Source of the DNA: Aerococcus viridans
Lineage (GTDB): Bacteria; Bacillota; Bacilli; Lactobacillales; Aerococcaceae
Assembly: GCF_002083135.2 (NCBI RefSeq)
Contig: NZ_NBTM02000001.1
Span: 620,001 to 684,000, forward strand
Length of the DNA stretch: 64,000 bases
Direction: 5' to 3'
This document shows positions 44,935-53,394 of the stretch, one piece after another. Both the position numbers and the translations under genes were made by a program. Below the pieces are notes generated by a model, which saw only the letters and a program-made list of their open reading frames with translations, was not told the origin of the DNA and searched no databases. Positions within the stretch are counted from its first letter, which is position 1. Each line of letters begins with the position of its first letter.

Positions 44935-46044
44935 GTGAAGATAGCAGTAATAGGTGGCGGGATCCTTGGATCGACCGCTGCCTTTTATTTAACCAAAGAC
45001 CATGATGTAACCCTATATGACGACGGAACTGGACAAGCTACTAAAGCGGCGGCCGGTATTATCTGCCCTTGGTTCTCTAAACGTCGCAATAAACCCTGGT
45101 ACCGTCTAGCCAATGGTGGGGCCCATTTCTACCGAGACTTATTGAAAGATTTGGCGGACGCTGGGATAGTGACCCAGGCTTATCAACAAAAAACGACTTG
45201 GTTGTTAAAGAAGAAGCCCAAACTAATCGATGATTTGATGGCGATTGCTCAAAAACGCCAGGCAGAAGCTCCTTTAATCCAAGAAATTAACAAGTTATCC
45301 CCAACTTATCAACAGGCTCGATTTCCCCATTTTCACTATGACAACGACCTGATTGAAACGGACGGCGGTGCGGTAGTAGACGGTCAAGCTTTATGTCAGG
45401 ATTTAATTGCCGCAGCTAGGGAGAAAAATCTAAAAGTTGTGAATGGTCGGGCTGATTTAACTTTCTTAGATAATGGTAAAGTTATGGTGAAAAATGATCA
45501 GGAAGTCTATGATACCATGGTTTTAGCGACTGGTGCTTGGCTAGGTCAGGTCCTTGACCCACTGGGCTACCAAGTAGATATCCGCCCTCAAAAAGGCCAA
45601 CTGGCAGTGATTGAAACCGACTGGGATACCCAAGCATTACCCCTGATTATGCCTGAAGGTGAAGGTGATTTTATACCCCATTTAGACGGAAAAATCTTTG
45701 TGGGTGCTAGTCATGAAGACGAACAAGGTTTTGATTTATCCACAGACCCAAGTCAATTAGGGGATATCTTTTCCACAATCTATCAACTAGTCCCTGAATT
45801 GGCTAACTATCCAGTCACTGACTATAAAATCGGTAGCCGGGCTTATACCTCTGACTATGCGCCCTTCTATGGACCATTACCTGACCGATCAAATGTTTAT
45901 GTGGCATCCGGCTTGGGTTCATCCGGTTTAACAACCGGCCCTTTGATTGCTAGAGAGATCAGTCGGTTAATCAACAATGAAGAAACCGCCCTTGATCCTA
46001 GCGACTATGCCGTTGAAAATTATATCCAAAAGCGTGTCCAATAG
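44935..46044 (+). CDS. FAD-dependent oxidoreductase, DAO family
   Basis: A 369-residue flavoprotein. The dinucleotide-binding motif IAVIGGGILGSTAAFYLT is at residues 2-19, followed by the DAO-family AGIICPW and the C-terminal FAD-contact YVASGLGSSGLTTGP (about 322-336). It is related to glycine oxidase/D-amino-acid dehydrogenase (ThiO, DadA). No thiamine genes are nearby, so the amino-acid substrate is unknown. It starts with GTG (44935) seven bases after AAGGAG. It lies 87 nt after the membrane protein gene, with a terminator at 46089-46128. Confidence 0.83.
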   Translation: MKIAVIGGGILGSTAAFYLTKDHDVTLYDDGTGQATKAAAGIICPWFSKRRNKPWYRLANGGAHFYRDLLKDLADAGIVTQAYQQKTTWLLKKKPKLIDDLMAIAQKRQAEAPLIQEINKLSPTYQQARFPHFHYDNDLIETDGGAVVDGQALCQDLIAAAREKNLKVVNGRADLTFLDNGKVMVKNDQEVYDTMVLATGAWLGQVLDPLGYQVDIRPQKGQLAVIETDWDTQALPLIMPEGEGDFIPHLDGKIFVGASHEDEQGFDLSTDPSQLGDIFSTIYQLVPELANYPVTDYKIGSRAYTSDYAPFYGPLPDRSNVYVASGLGSSGLTTGPLIAREISRLINNEETALDPSDYAVENYIQKRVQ

Positions 46045-46088
46045 TAGGAAAGTCTTTCAAACCATTTCAACTAAACAATACAATACAC

Positions 46089-46128
46089 AGTCCTTGCTGT
46101 CTCAAATGAATCAGCAAGGGCTTTTTTG
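46089..46128 (+). terminator. terminator after FAD oxidoreductase
   Basis: AGTCCTTGCTG / CAGCAAGGGCT around a 12-nt loop, then TTTTTT. Confidence 0.85.
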
Positions 46129-46311
46129 TATTCATTTTTATTTTTTTTGCACATTTAATTTCCATAACTTTTAACTTGTTTTTTCAGTCTTTTCAGTTCT
46201 GTGCTTTCCCTTACAAATATAACATGAATTGCGGAGATAATCTTACATTGATGAGAGAATCATGTGAGGTATTTTTCTGTTATGTTACCTTTTTGAAAAT
46301 ATTTTTAAATT

Positions 46312-46340
46312 ATTTTACACGGCGCAAACCCGTGTGAAAT
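46312..46340. promoter_or_regulatory. upstream operator-like palindrome of the citrate synthase operon
   Basis: ATTTTACACGG (46312-46322) and CCGTGTGAAAT (46330-46340) form an almost perfect dyad with a 7-nt centre, about 46 nt upstream of the -35 box. There is no T run, so an activator or repressor site is more likely than a terminator. The GC core stands out in AT-rich DNA. Confidence 0.5.
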
Positions 46341-46385
46341 AAGTAAAAGATTAGACTCACTCTCATCGTATTCTTAAAATAGTGG

Positions 46386-46414
46386 TTGACATTCAAATCC
46401 AAAATGACTAGGAT
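46386..46414 (+). promoter_or_regulatory. promoter of the citrate synthase-comA-prpD operon
   Basis: TTGACA (46386-46391), a 17-nt spacer and TAGGAT (46409-46414), followed by a leader of about 80 nt. Confidence 0.75.
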
Positions 46415-46431
46415 ACAGTTATCGAAACTGA

Positions 46432-46451
46432 CTTGTAGCGTTTTCTACAAG
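46432..46451. promoter_or_regulatory. perfect palindrome just downstream of the promoter
   Basis: CTTGTAG-CGTTTT-CTACAAG lies at about +12 to +31 of the predicted transcript, a typical repressor site. It looks superficially like a catabolite (cre) site, but the spacing does not fit the CcpA consensus. Confidence 0.55.
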
Positions 46452-46501
46452 ATTCTAGTTTTGCATGTTTTATTAAAATTAAAGAAAGGGTGCGGTATAT
46501 C

Positions 46502-47884
46502 TTGTCTATCGATTTTGATAACAGAGCGTTTGGACGTCAATTTGTTGATGTAGTAAAAGCTAACACGACCATCTCTCCTGATTATTATTCTACCTATGAC
46601 TTGAAACACGGTCTACGGAATGACGATGGTACAGGGGTATTAGTTGGGGTGTCAGGGATTGCTTCAGTTTCAGGTTATAAAATGCTAGATAATAAAATAA
46701 TGCCGACAGAAGGGGAGCTCCGTTATCGGGGAATTCGATTGACAGACTTAGTAGAGAATTATTTTAAAGAAGATAAGTTCGGCTATGAAGAAACCATCTA
46801 CCTCTTGCTCTCTGGCAGTTTACCAACTAAAGGAGAAATGGCTGCTTTTGATGAGTTACTGGAGGAGAATCGAAAACTCCCCGATAGCTTCATTGAAAAT
46901 TTCATTATTAATTCACCATCTGAAAACGTAATGAATAATATGCAGCGGGTATTGTTGGCACTTTATTCCTTTGATGATAAGGCGGAAGATCGTGATTTTG
47001 AAAATCAAATCTCTCAAGTCATTTCCATCATTGCGAAGATGCCACTCATACTTGCCTATTCCTACATAGGTAAAAAGTATTACTACGATGATGCGTCACT
47101 TATCTTGCATCACCTGGAGCCGAATATGTCGACAGCTGAAACAATTCTTCATCTCATTCGTCCAGACACGACATTTACAGATGAGGAAGCCAAGTTATTA
47201 GACCTATGTTTGATTATCCATGCCGAACATGGTGGCGGGAACAATTCAACCTTCGCTACTCACGTAGTGTCTTCAACTGGAACGGATACTTATTCAACCA
47301 TTTCAACAGCCTTAAGTTCGCTTAAAGGGTCAAAACACGGTGGCGCCAATTCCATGGTAGAAGCCATGGTGCAAGATTTAAAAGCCACAACGGCTGATTG
47401 GACGGATAAGGACCAAGTTGAAAAATACTTACGTGACATCTTAAATAAGCAAGCCTTTGACCAGTCAGGTCTCATCTACGGTATGGGGCATGCAGTATAT
47501 ACAAAGTCAGACCCACGAGCTGTTTTGCTGAAAGATAAGGCGAAAGAAATGGCCATTGAAAAAGGCTATTGCGATGACTTCAACCTCCTAAGTAACATCG
47601 AAGCCATCACCAAAGAACTCATCAATGAAAAGCGCCCTGGCAGTGAAATTTGTGCCAACGTCGATTTATACACGGGCCTTGTTTATAGAATGCTTGGACT
47701 GAGTCCAGACCTCTATACCCCAATTTTTGCCGTCGCACGAACTGCCGGTTGGTGCGCCCATCGCTTGGAACAAATTCAAGACCCGAAAATTATCCGCCCA
47801 GCTTATGTCAACATTTCCGAAAACAAGGCCTACCTTGCCATGGAAGATAGGCAAAGCAAACACAGTCAACTAGCTATCAAGTAA
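46502..47884 (+). CDS. citrate/2-methylcitrate synthase family enzyme
   Basis: A 460-residue citrate synthase fold. Catalytic residues are in place: His in IIHAEHGGGNNSTFATH (about 238-254), His in YGMGHAVYTKSDPRA (about 330), and Asp in NVDLYTGLVY (about 385), with an Arg in ARTAGWCAHRLEQ. It condenses acetyl-CoA (or propionyl-CoA) with an oxo-acid. It starts with TTG at 46502, about 11 nt after GAAAGGG; a GTG at 46490 overlaps the ribosome binding site. It heads a three-gene operon with ComA-like and PrpD-like genes. Lactobacillales usually lack a TCA cycle, so a dedicated side pathway is likely. Confidence 0.85.
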   Translation: MSIDFDNRAFGRQFVDVVKANTTISPDYYSTYDLKHGLRNDDGTGVLVGVSGIASVSGYKMLDNKIMPTEGELRYRGIRLTDLVENYFKEDKFGYEETIYLLLSGSLPTKGEMAAFDELLEENRKLPDSFIENFIINSPSENVMNNMQRVLLALYSFDDKAEDRDFENQISQVISIIAKMPLILAYSYIGKKYYYDDASLILHHLEPNMSTAETILHLIRPDTTFTDEEAKLLDLCLIIHAEHGGGNNSTFATHVVSSTGTDTYSTISTALSSLKGSKHGGANSMVEAMVQDLKATTADWTDKDQVEKYLRDILNKQAFDQSGLIYGMGHAVYTKSDPRAVLLKDKAKEMAIEKGYCDDFNLLSNIEAITKELINEKRPGSEICANVDLYTGLVYRMLGLSPDLYTPIFAVARTAGWCAHRLEQIQDPKIIRPAYVNISENKAYLAMEDRQSKHSQLAIK

Positions 47885-47934
47885 GGATCAAATAACAACA
47901 GACACTCTGGTTTACGAAAGGGAAAGTGATTACT

Positions 47935-48786
47935 ATGGGAAACAACACTGATTTAAACAACAAAGAAGCATTTGCTAAAATTAAACATAACAACCGTCAA
48001 GCAAAACCACGTACACGCGGGATTACAGAAATCCGTGGACCATACTATACGGTTATGGGTGAACGCTACTTACGCGATGTGTTAGAAACAATGGGTGAAC
48101 ATGTAGATATCTTGAAATTTGCTGGTGGTTCTTTCACCTTAATGCCTGAAGAAGAATTGATTAAAATTTTAGACTTGGCGCATGAATATGGTGTCAAAGT
48201 ATCTACAGGTGGATTCATGGAATATGTTTTAACACAAGGAATCGAAGCGGTAGACTACTACATTAGCGAATGTAAACGTGTTGGTTTTGACATCATTGAA
48301 ATCTCTACAGGATTTATTACCATGCCAACTGATGATATTGTCCGTTTAGTAGAACGCGTGCAAGATGCAGGTCTATTAGCCAAACCAGAAATCGGTGTGC
48401 AATTTGGTTCAGGTGGTACCAACACAATCGAACAAAATGAAGCAGCCGGTCTACTTGATCCAGCTCAAGCGATCGAAGTAGGTAAACGTTGTTTAGAAGC
48501 TGGGGCTTACATGTTGATGATCGAGTCTGAAGGAATCACTGAAAGTGTGGCTAGCTGGAGAACAGAAATTGCTACCCGTTTCGCTTCAGAATTAGGTACT
48601 GAAAAAGTCATGTTTGAAGCAGCTGATCCGGATGTATTCTCTTGGTACATTAAAAACTACGGTCCAGACGTGAACTTGTTCGTTGACCATAGTCAAATCG
48701 TACAATTAGAAGGTATTCGTCGCGGTATCTGGGGTAACAACGAATTATTCGGCCGTGTAATTACCTTAAACGACGGTAAAAACTAA
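47935..48786 (+). CDS. ComA-like phosphosulfolactate synthase
   Basis: A 283-residue TIM-barrel protein of the ComA/phosphosulfolactate synthase family, which adds sulfite to phosphoenolpyruvate. Motifs are RGITEIRGPYYTVMG (about 25-39), DILKFAGGSFTL (about 59-70), STGGFMEYVL, IEISTGFITMP and YMLMIESEGI (about 196-205). B. subtilis YitD and the methanogen coenzyme M enzyme are relatives; the plant heat-stress protein HSA32 also belongs here, so the reaction in this organism is not certain. No ComB or ComC is adjacent. The ATG at 47935 is used; AAAGGGAAAGTG lies upstream. It is 50 nt after citrate synthase. Confidence 0.8.
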   Translation: MGNNTDLNNKEAFAKIKHNNRQAKPRTRGITEIRGPYYTVMGERYLRDVLETMGEHVDILKFAGGSFTLMPEEELIKILDLAHEYGVKVSTGGFMEYVLTQGIEAVDYYISECKRVGFDIIEISTGFITMPTDDIVRLVERVQDAGLLAKPEIGVQFGSGGTNTIEQNEAAGLLDPAQAIEVGKRCLEAGAYMLMIESEGITESVASWRTEIATRFASELGTEKVMFEAADPDVFSWYIKNYGPDVNLFVDHSQIVQLEGIRRGIWGNNELFGRVITLNDGKN

Positions 48787-48890
48787 GTAGTCATATAAAC
48801 GTCAACTATAAGGGGTGTGCGTTTTTGACCATACCCTTCTTATATATCTATATAGAAAATAGACTGAATAACATATCGGAGGTCGAATAG

Positions 48891-50270
48891 ATGTCAAATG
48901 ATAAACAAACATTGGTTCAACAACTTGCAAGCTGGGTAGAAAGCCGTAGCTATGATGACTTATCAGATGAAGCCATTAAAGTATTAAAATTACGTCTCTT
49001 AGATAGTATCGGAGTCGGGATCGGCGCCTTAGAAGGCCAACCCGTGAAAGATATCCGCAAGATGACAGAAGATTTAGGTGGCGCCCCACTAGTAACCTTA
49101 CTTGGTGGCGGTAAATCCAGTCCTGACTACGCAACCTTTTATAACGGGGCGGCTATCCGTTATTTAGACTACAACGATTCATACCTAGCGAAAAACGAAA
49201 CCTGCCACCCATCTGACAATATTGCCCCAGTATTAGCCGCCACTGAATACGCTGGTGGTAGTGGGAAAGACTTCTTACTTGGCTTAGGCATCGCCTACCA
49301 AGTCCAAACCCGCTTATCTGACGTTGCCCCTGTACGAGACCATGGTTTTGACCATACCGTACAAGGGAGTTACGGTGCCGCTGCAGGTGCGGCCGCTGCC
49401 TTGAAATTAGACGCTGATAAGACCGCAAATGCGATTGCCATTGCAGGTACAGGCTACAATTCATTGCGGGTGACTAGAACCGGTGCCCTATCTCACTGGA
49501 AAGGGTTGGCTTATCCAAACACGGCCATGGGTGCTATGCATGCGACTTTACTCGCTAGCTACGGCATTACTGGACCTAAAGAAGTATTTGAAGGAAACAA
49601 AGGATTCATGGATTCGATTGCTGGTAAATTTGATATCGACTGGTCGAAAGAAGATTTAAACCGGGTAACCAAAACCATCACCAAACGCTACAATGCTGAA
49701 ATTCATTCCCAATCTTCTATTGAAGGTTTGTTGGAATTGAAAGACGCAGAAAATATTGCCGCTGATGACATTAAGGAAATTCGCTTGTACACCTTTGATG
49801 TGGCCTTCAATATTATCGGTGGTGGCGAGGAAGGTGGCAAAAAGAACATCCAATTCAAAGAGGAAGCAGACCATTCACTACCTTACATGCTCGCTGTCGC
49901 CTACTTAGACGGACAAGTTATGCCTGACCAATACGAACCAGCCCGCATTACTAGTTCAGACGTTCAAGACCTCTTACAAAAAGTCCATGTTGAACCAGTT
50001 CAAGCATACAGCGACCGTTTCCCAGCAGAAATGGCTTGCCGTATTGAACTAGAAACCAAAGACGGCCAAGTATTTGAAATTGAGAAAAATGACTACCACG
50101 GCTTCAACACCCACCCTGCCGATTGGGACGTCTTAATGGAAAAATACAAGGGTCTTACAAGTAAAATCGATGCTGACCTAGCAGATAAGATTGCTGCTAC
50201 CATCAAAGATATCGAAAACGTTGATATCTGCGTCTTAACTGACTTACTAGGACAAGTGAAAGTCAAATAA
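48891..50270 (+). CDS. MmgE/PrpD family enzyme
   Basis: A 459-residue protein of the family that includes 2-methylcitrate dehydratase (PrpD), cis-aconitate decarboxylase and iminodisuccinate epimerase. Signature segments are LLDSIGVGIGALEGQPV (about 33-49), the NGAAIRYLDYNDSYLAKNE...CHPSDN block (about 84-108), and HWKGLAYPNTAMGAMHATLL (about 200-219). Next to a citrate synthase the simplest role is dehydration of citrate or methylcitrate, but the family is catalytically diverse. The start follows GGAGG. It is the last gene of the operon, 105 nt after comA, ending at a strong terminator. Confidence 0.85.
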   Translation: MSNDKQTLVQQLASWVESRSYDDLSDEAIKVLKLRLLDSIGVGIGALEGQPVKDIRKMTEDLGGAPLVTLLGGGKSSPDYATFYNGAAIRYLDYNDSYLAKNETCHPSDNIAPVLAATEYAGGSGKDFLLGLGIAYQVQTRLSDVAPVRDHGFDHTVQGSYGAAAGAAAALKLDADKTANAIAIAGTGYNSLRVTRTGALSHWKGLAYPNTAMGAMHATLLASYGITGPKEVFEGNKGFMDSIAGKFDIDWSKEDLNRVTKTITKRYNAEIHSQSSIEGLLELKDAENIAADDIKEIRLYTFDVAFNIIGGGEEGGKKNIQFKEEADHSLPYMLAVAYLDGQVMPDQYEPARITSSDVQDLLQKVHVEPVQAYSDRFPAEMACRIELETKDGQVFEIEKNDYHGFNTHPADWDVLMEKYKGLTSKIDADLADKIAATIKDIENVDICVLTDLLGQVKVK

Positions 50271-50286
50271 GTACATTATGCCAACT

Positions 50287-50333
50287 AAAAAAAGCCTAGC
50301 TGAGTATACTTACATACTCAGCTAGGCCTTTTA
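50287..50333. terminator. strong bidirectional terminator, prpD-like and mscL genes
   Basis: AAAGCCTAGCTGAGTAT pairs with ATACTCAGCTAGGCCTTTT around a 6-nt loop. A-runs and T-runs on the two sides allow use from both directions. Confidence 0.9.
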
Positions 50334-50365
50334 CTTTATTCAAAATAGATGAAGGTAGATTAAAG

Positions 50366-50536
50366 GACGGCGCCTAAAATCGGGCTCACACCTTATAGTC
50401 GAGCTCGAGGATCTCGCATCCTAAAATCGGACTCGCTTTGGCAGTCAGGTGTTCACTTCAGGAATATTTGCAGCAAGTAAACTTGCTACGGCATATTCCT
50501 TCCAGTGCTACCTGCCTAAACGCCAAAGCTCACACC
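50366..50536 (-). repeat. 3'UTR repeat element, copy C (after mscL)
   Basis: On the minus strand it begins TAAGGTGTGAGC, where TAA is the mscL stop codon. It contains GCGTTTAGG and a long hairpin, GGAATATGCC-GTA-GCAAGT pairing with ACTTGCTGC-AAATATTCC. GAAGTG follows. It then has a second AAGGTGTGAGCCCGATTTTAGG near 50392, and GAG-CCGATTTTAGG occurs twice. It is longer than copies A and B and only partly similar, but has the same location between stop codon and terminator. Confidence 0.5.
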
Positions 50537-50932
50537 TTAATTATTATTTTGTTCTTTTAATAAGTCACGGATTTCTGTTAATAGTAATTCTTGGCTATCA
50601 ACAAGTGCTACCTCGTCGTCTTCTTCAACACCATCTTTTTCGAATTGGCTCTTCAATGATGCTACAGCTTTCATGACGAAGAATAATACCAATGCGATAA
50701 TTAAGAATGTGATCACTGCTTGGATGAAGTTACCTATAGTTAATACAGCTGAACCTAACTGAACTGTGATAGATGTAAAATCTGTTGACCCCAAAAATAA
50801 TCCAACAAATGGCATAATAATATCATTTACTAATGAGTTCACGATAGTAGTAAAAGCAGTCGCCATTACAACCCCGATTGCCATATCTAAAACGTTACCT
50901 TTAGCGATAAAATCGCGGAATTCTTTTAACAT
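50537..50932 (-). CDS. mscL: large-conductance mechanosensitive channel MscL
   Basis: A 131-residue channel that opens under membrane tension to release solutes in osmotic downshock. The N-terminus is MLKEFRDFIAKGNVLDMAIG (residues 1-20), followed by TM1 VVMATAFTTIVNSLVNDIIM, an extracellular loop, TM2 (FIQAVITFLIIALVLFFVMK, about 73-92) and a C-terminal amphipathic bundle EIRDLLKEQNNN. I use the ATG at 50932 (GGGAGG nine bases upstream); the longest frame adds 31 unrelated residues. It forms a functional counterpart to the opuC uptake system elsewhere in the window. Confidence 0.96.
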   Translation of the reverse strand: MLKEFRDFIAKGNVLDMAIGVVMATAFTTIVNSLVNDIIMPFVGLFLGSTDFTSITVQLGSAVLTIGNFIQAVITFLIIALVLFFVMKAVASLKSQFEKDGVEEDDEVALVDSQELLLTEIRDLLKEQNNN

Positions 50933-51066
50933 TTTTGTTTCCTCCCCTAAATAAAATATGATTAATAATACATAACTTATTAAACCATATCTCTTATTTT
51001 TTGTAAAAAAATAGCCTAAAACCATACAAAAAAGTACAATTCCAAGCTAAATGTTTCAATATTGTA

Positions 51067-52104
51067 TTAAAAATGTACGAAATTAATGACCCCCAAACCA
51101 ATCATCAAGCAAGAAACCGCCAGATGTAGCTTTCGGTGCATGAAAATAATGGCCACAAACTCCCGCACCCAATTTAAAATCCGCTCCATCATCGTCGCCT
51201 GAGCACCCACACCAGACATCTGGTACAAGCCCTCCATATTCGCGTACAACTGACTGCGATATAAATGGTAAGATGACGTCACAAAGACCGCTTTCGTCGT
51301 TTTCAACTGCTTCACATTCGCCTGCATAATCCCTTTTGCATAAATAAAATTCTCATGGGTATTTCGCGCCTGGTCCTCAAGCAAAATCATCTCAGGTGGC
51401 ACCCCATGGTCCACCAAATAATCGGCCATAATCCGCGCCTCACTCACCTGCGACTCCGCCCCAGTCGACGTCCCGCTCACGATAATCCGTGGTACCGATT
51501 GAAATTGGAACTGTTGCCGCTCGATATAATCCACTGCCATATCCAACCGACTCTCCAAAACACTCGAAGGCTTCCCGTCCTTAGACAACTGTTCCCCTAA
51601 AATGACCACAAAATCCTGTTGGCTCTCATCCTCCAACAAGGTCAATCGCAAGGTTACCACCAAATAATTGACGAAAGCGAGCACGAAATAGGCCATCGCA
51701 AACTGGAAGACCCTTACCACTTCCTGGTGAAAAAGGGTCGAGTAGAAGAAGCTGGCAACATATTGGAAGACAGTCCCGCCAATCAATACAGCAGCCAGTA
51801 GTAAACCTACCGTCAACTGCAATTTTGACTTTTCAATCCGATAGACTTTCAAAGCATAGGAAATCATCCCGATCCCAAAAATCATGGTAAATAAAGGCGC
51901 TAATAACCGGACATACCTGTCCAACCAATAAAAGACATGTTGGAAGAAGGGATGGTTGTTAAAAGTCGGATCATTTAAAATCGCGAAAAACAAAATAATA
52001 AAACCCGCTAAAAACAGGAAATTATCCACCAAATTCCTTGGTGCAATCACTAAAATGACGATGCCAACAAGAAAACATGTCAGCGCTATGAGATATGGAA
52101 TCAT
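51067..52104 (-). CDS. DUF218 (YdcF/SanA-like) membrane protein
   Basis: A 345-residue protein with about five N-terminal hydrophobic helices (1-150). A DUF218 domain (about 165-300) follows: DFVVILGEQLSKDGKPSSVL, then RIIVSGTSTGAESQVSEARIM, then LEDQARNTHENFIYAKGIM, then VFVTSSYHLYRSQLY. A last membrane helix near 325-345 closes the protein. Relatives (SanA, ElyC) affect cell-envelope integrity; the enzymatic activity is unknown. It lies 8 nt after rsmI on the same strand; the ATG is preceded by CTAGGAGGCTTT. It probably belongs to the yabA-rsmI transcript. Confidence 0.82.
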   Translation of the reverse strand: MIPYLIALTCFLVGIVILVIAPRNLVDNFLFLAGFIILFFAILNDPTFNNHPFFQHVFYWLDRYVRLLAPLFTMIFGIGMISYALKVYRIEKSKLQLTVGLLLAAVLIGGTVFQYVASFFYSTLFHQEVVRVFQFAMAYFVLAFVNYLVVTLRLTLLEDESQQDFVVILGEQLSKDGKPSSVLESRLDMAVDYIERQQFQFQSVPRIIVSGTSTGAESQVSEARIMADYLVDHGVPPEMILLEDQARNTHENFIYAKGIMQANVKQLKTTKAVFVTSSYHLYRSQLYANMEGLYQMSGVGAQATMMERILNWVREFVAIIFMHRKLHLAVSCLMIGLGVINFVHF

Positions 52105-52112
52105 AAAGCCTC

Positions 52113-53009
52113 CTAGATTTCGTGGTAAGCAGCGTACACGTCCCGCTTATTCACGCCCGTTTGCTTGGCCACTTGTTTAATGGCATCCTTTGTCGACAAG
52201 TCTTTTTGCCCCATCCACCAGTCCACCTGGTCTTTCAAGGACATCTCCTCTAAAGCATCCTGCAACATCGTTGCTTCAGTCACTGGCGCATCGTTACCCG
52301 CAATATAGAAGCAAATCTCACCTTTAATCGGTCCATTTTGGTCAAAATGCACAGCCAAATCATCCAGGCTGCCTCGGTTAAACTCTTCAAACTTCTTAGT
52401 TAACTCCCGTACCACTACCGCAGACCGGTCAGGACCGAAGGCATCTCGGCAATCCTCAAGAGTTTGCACCAAGCGGTAAGGCGATTCATAAAACATCATC
52501 GTGTAGGGAAAATTCACCAGGTCATCCAAGAAAGCCTTTTTCTCAGACTTCTTACGCGGCAAAAATCCAATAAAGGCAAACTGATTCGTATCCAAACCTG
52601 ACGCCACCAGCCCCGTTAAGGCCGCATTAGCCCCCGGAAGCGGCACAACCCGAATACCTTCTGCAATGGCTGCTTGCGCCAACTCAAATCCCGGATCAGA
52701 AATTGCTGGCATACCAGCATCCGACACCTGCGCCAAATTCTGCCCGTCCTTCAGCATAGCTAAAATTTGTGGAATCCGCGCCTGACTATTGTGTTGGTGG
52801 TAAGACATCTGGCCTGTCGTCACTTCGAAATGATTCAACAATTTCTGCGTATTTCGCGTATCCTCCGCTAGAATTATCTCCACAGACTTCAACGTATTGA
52901 CCGCACGAAAGGTCATATCCTCCAAATTCCCAATCGGCGTTGGCACCAAATACAAGGTCCCAAACCCTTCATTCTCCTGCTTTGTAAATGAATGTTGTAC
53001 CTGAACCAT
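52113..53009 (-). CDS. rsmI: 16S rRNA (cytidine(1402)-2'-O)-methyltransferase RsmI
   Basis: A 298-residue tetrapyrrole-methylase-fold enzyme that 2'-O-methylates C1402 of 16S rRNA. Motifs are GTLYLVPTPIGNLEDMTFRA (about residues 16-35), AEDTRNTQKLL (about 48-58), ISDPGFELA and LPGANAALTGLVASG. The end VNKRDVYAAYHEI is the DNA-binding-like C-terminal tail. I start at 53009 (MVQVQHS) after GAGGAGTGAGGG; the longest frame continues into the GIY-YIG gene. The rsmI-yazA-yabB-yabA order is conserved in Firmicutes. Confidence 0.95.
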   Translation of the reverse strand: MVQVQHSFTKQENEGFGTLYLVPTPIGNLEDMTFRAVNTLKSVEIILAEDTRNTQKLLNHFEVTTGQMSYHQHNSQARIPQILAMLKDGQNLAQVSDAGMPAISDPGFELAQAAIAEGIRVVPLPGANAALTGLVASGLDTNQFAFIGFLPRKKSEKKAFLDDLVNFPYTMMFYESPYRLVQTLEDCRDAFGPDRSAVVVRELTKKFEEFNRGSLDDLAVHFDQNGPIKGEICFYIAGNDAPVTEATMLQDALEEMSLKDQVDWWMGQKDLSTKDAIKQVAKQTGVNKRDVYAAYHEI

Positions 53010-53013
53010 GCCC

Positions 53014-53394
53014 TCACTCCTCATCTTTAACTGTTTTTTCTTTGTCCGGCAAAAAGGGTAAACCACTCTCCACGCTGTCAGCCACCCGGTCCACCCACGC
53101 ACTCGGTGGCCAAACCCGCTTGACCCCCTTATCACTAAGGAAGGCCTCCTTTTGACGCCGGGTCAACTGTTTAAACCGATACTCCGCTGACATGGCCCGC
53201 GACTTGGAGGTAAAAGGCTTGCTGTAAACCATATGAACTGGCCGACGCCCAGCTGCCTGAGTATACTTAGCCCCCTTACCTTGGTTATGCACCATTTCCC
53301 GACGATCAGGATCAGTCGTATAACCCGTATACAAGGTATTATCTGAACAGGCTAGCACATAGAAGTAGTGCCATTTTTCTGACTTATTCGCCAT
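53014..53394 (-). CDS. GIY-YIG nuclease domain protein (YazA/UPF0213)
   Basis: A 126-residue member of UPF0213. The GIY-YIG core reads [20 protein letters not shown] (residues 9-28), then the Arg in [18 protein letters not shown] and [21 protein letters not shown]. subtilis YazA is the direct positional and sequence counterpart. Nuclease activity in vivo is not established. The ATG overlaps the trmN6 end by 11 nt. Residues 85 onward extend past the domain with a low-complexity tail. Confidence 0.9.
   Translation of the reverse strand: MANKSEKWHYFYVLACSDNTLYTGYTTDPDRREMVHNQGKGAKYTQAAGRRPVHMVYSKPFTSKSRAMSAEYRFKQLTRRQKEAFLSDKGVKRVWPPSAWVDRVADSVESGLPFLPDKEKTVKDEE

Noticed and set aside
46432-46451. 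Catabolite-responsive element (cre) before citrate synthase
   Set aside because: The palindrome is perfect, but its half-sites and 6-nt centre do not line up with the CcpA consensus; one base is missing between TG and CG.
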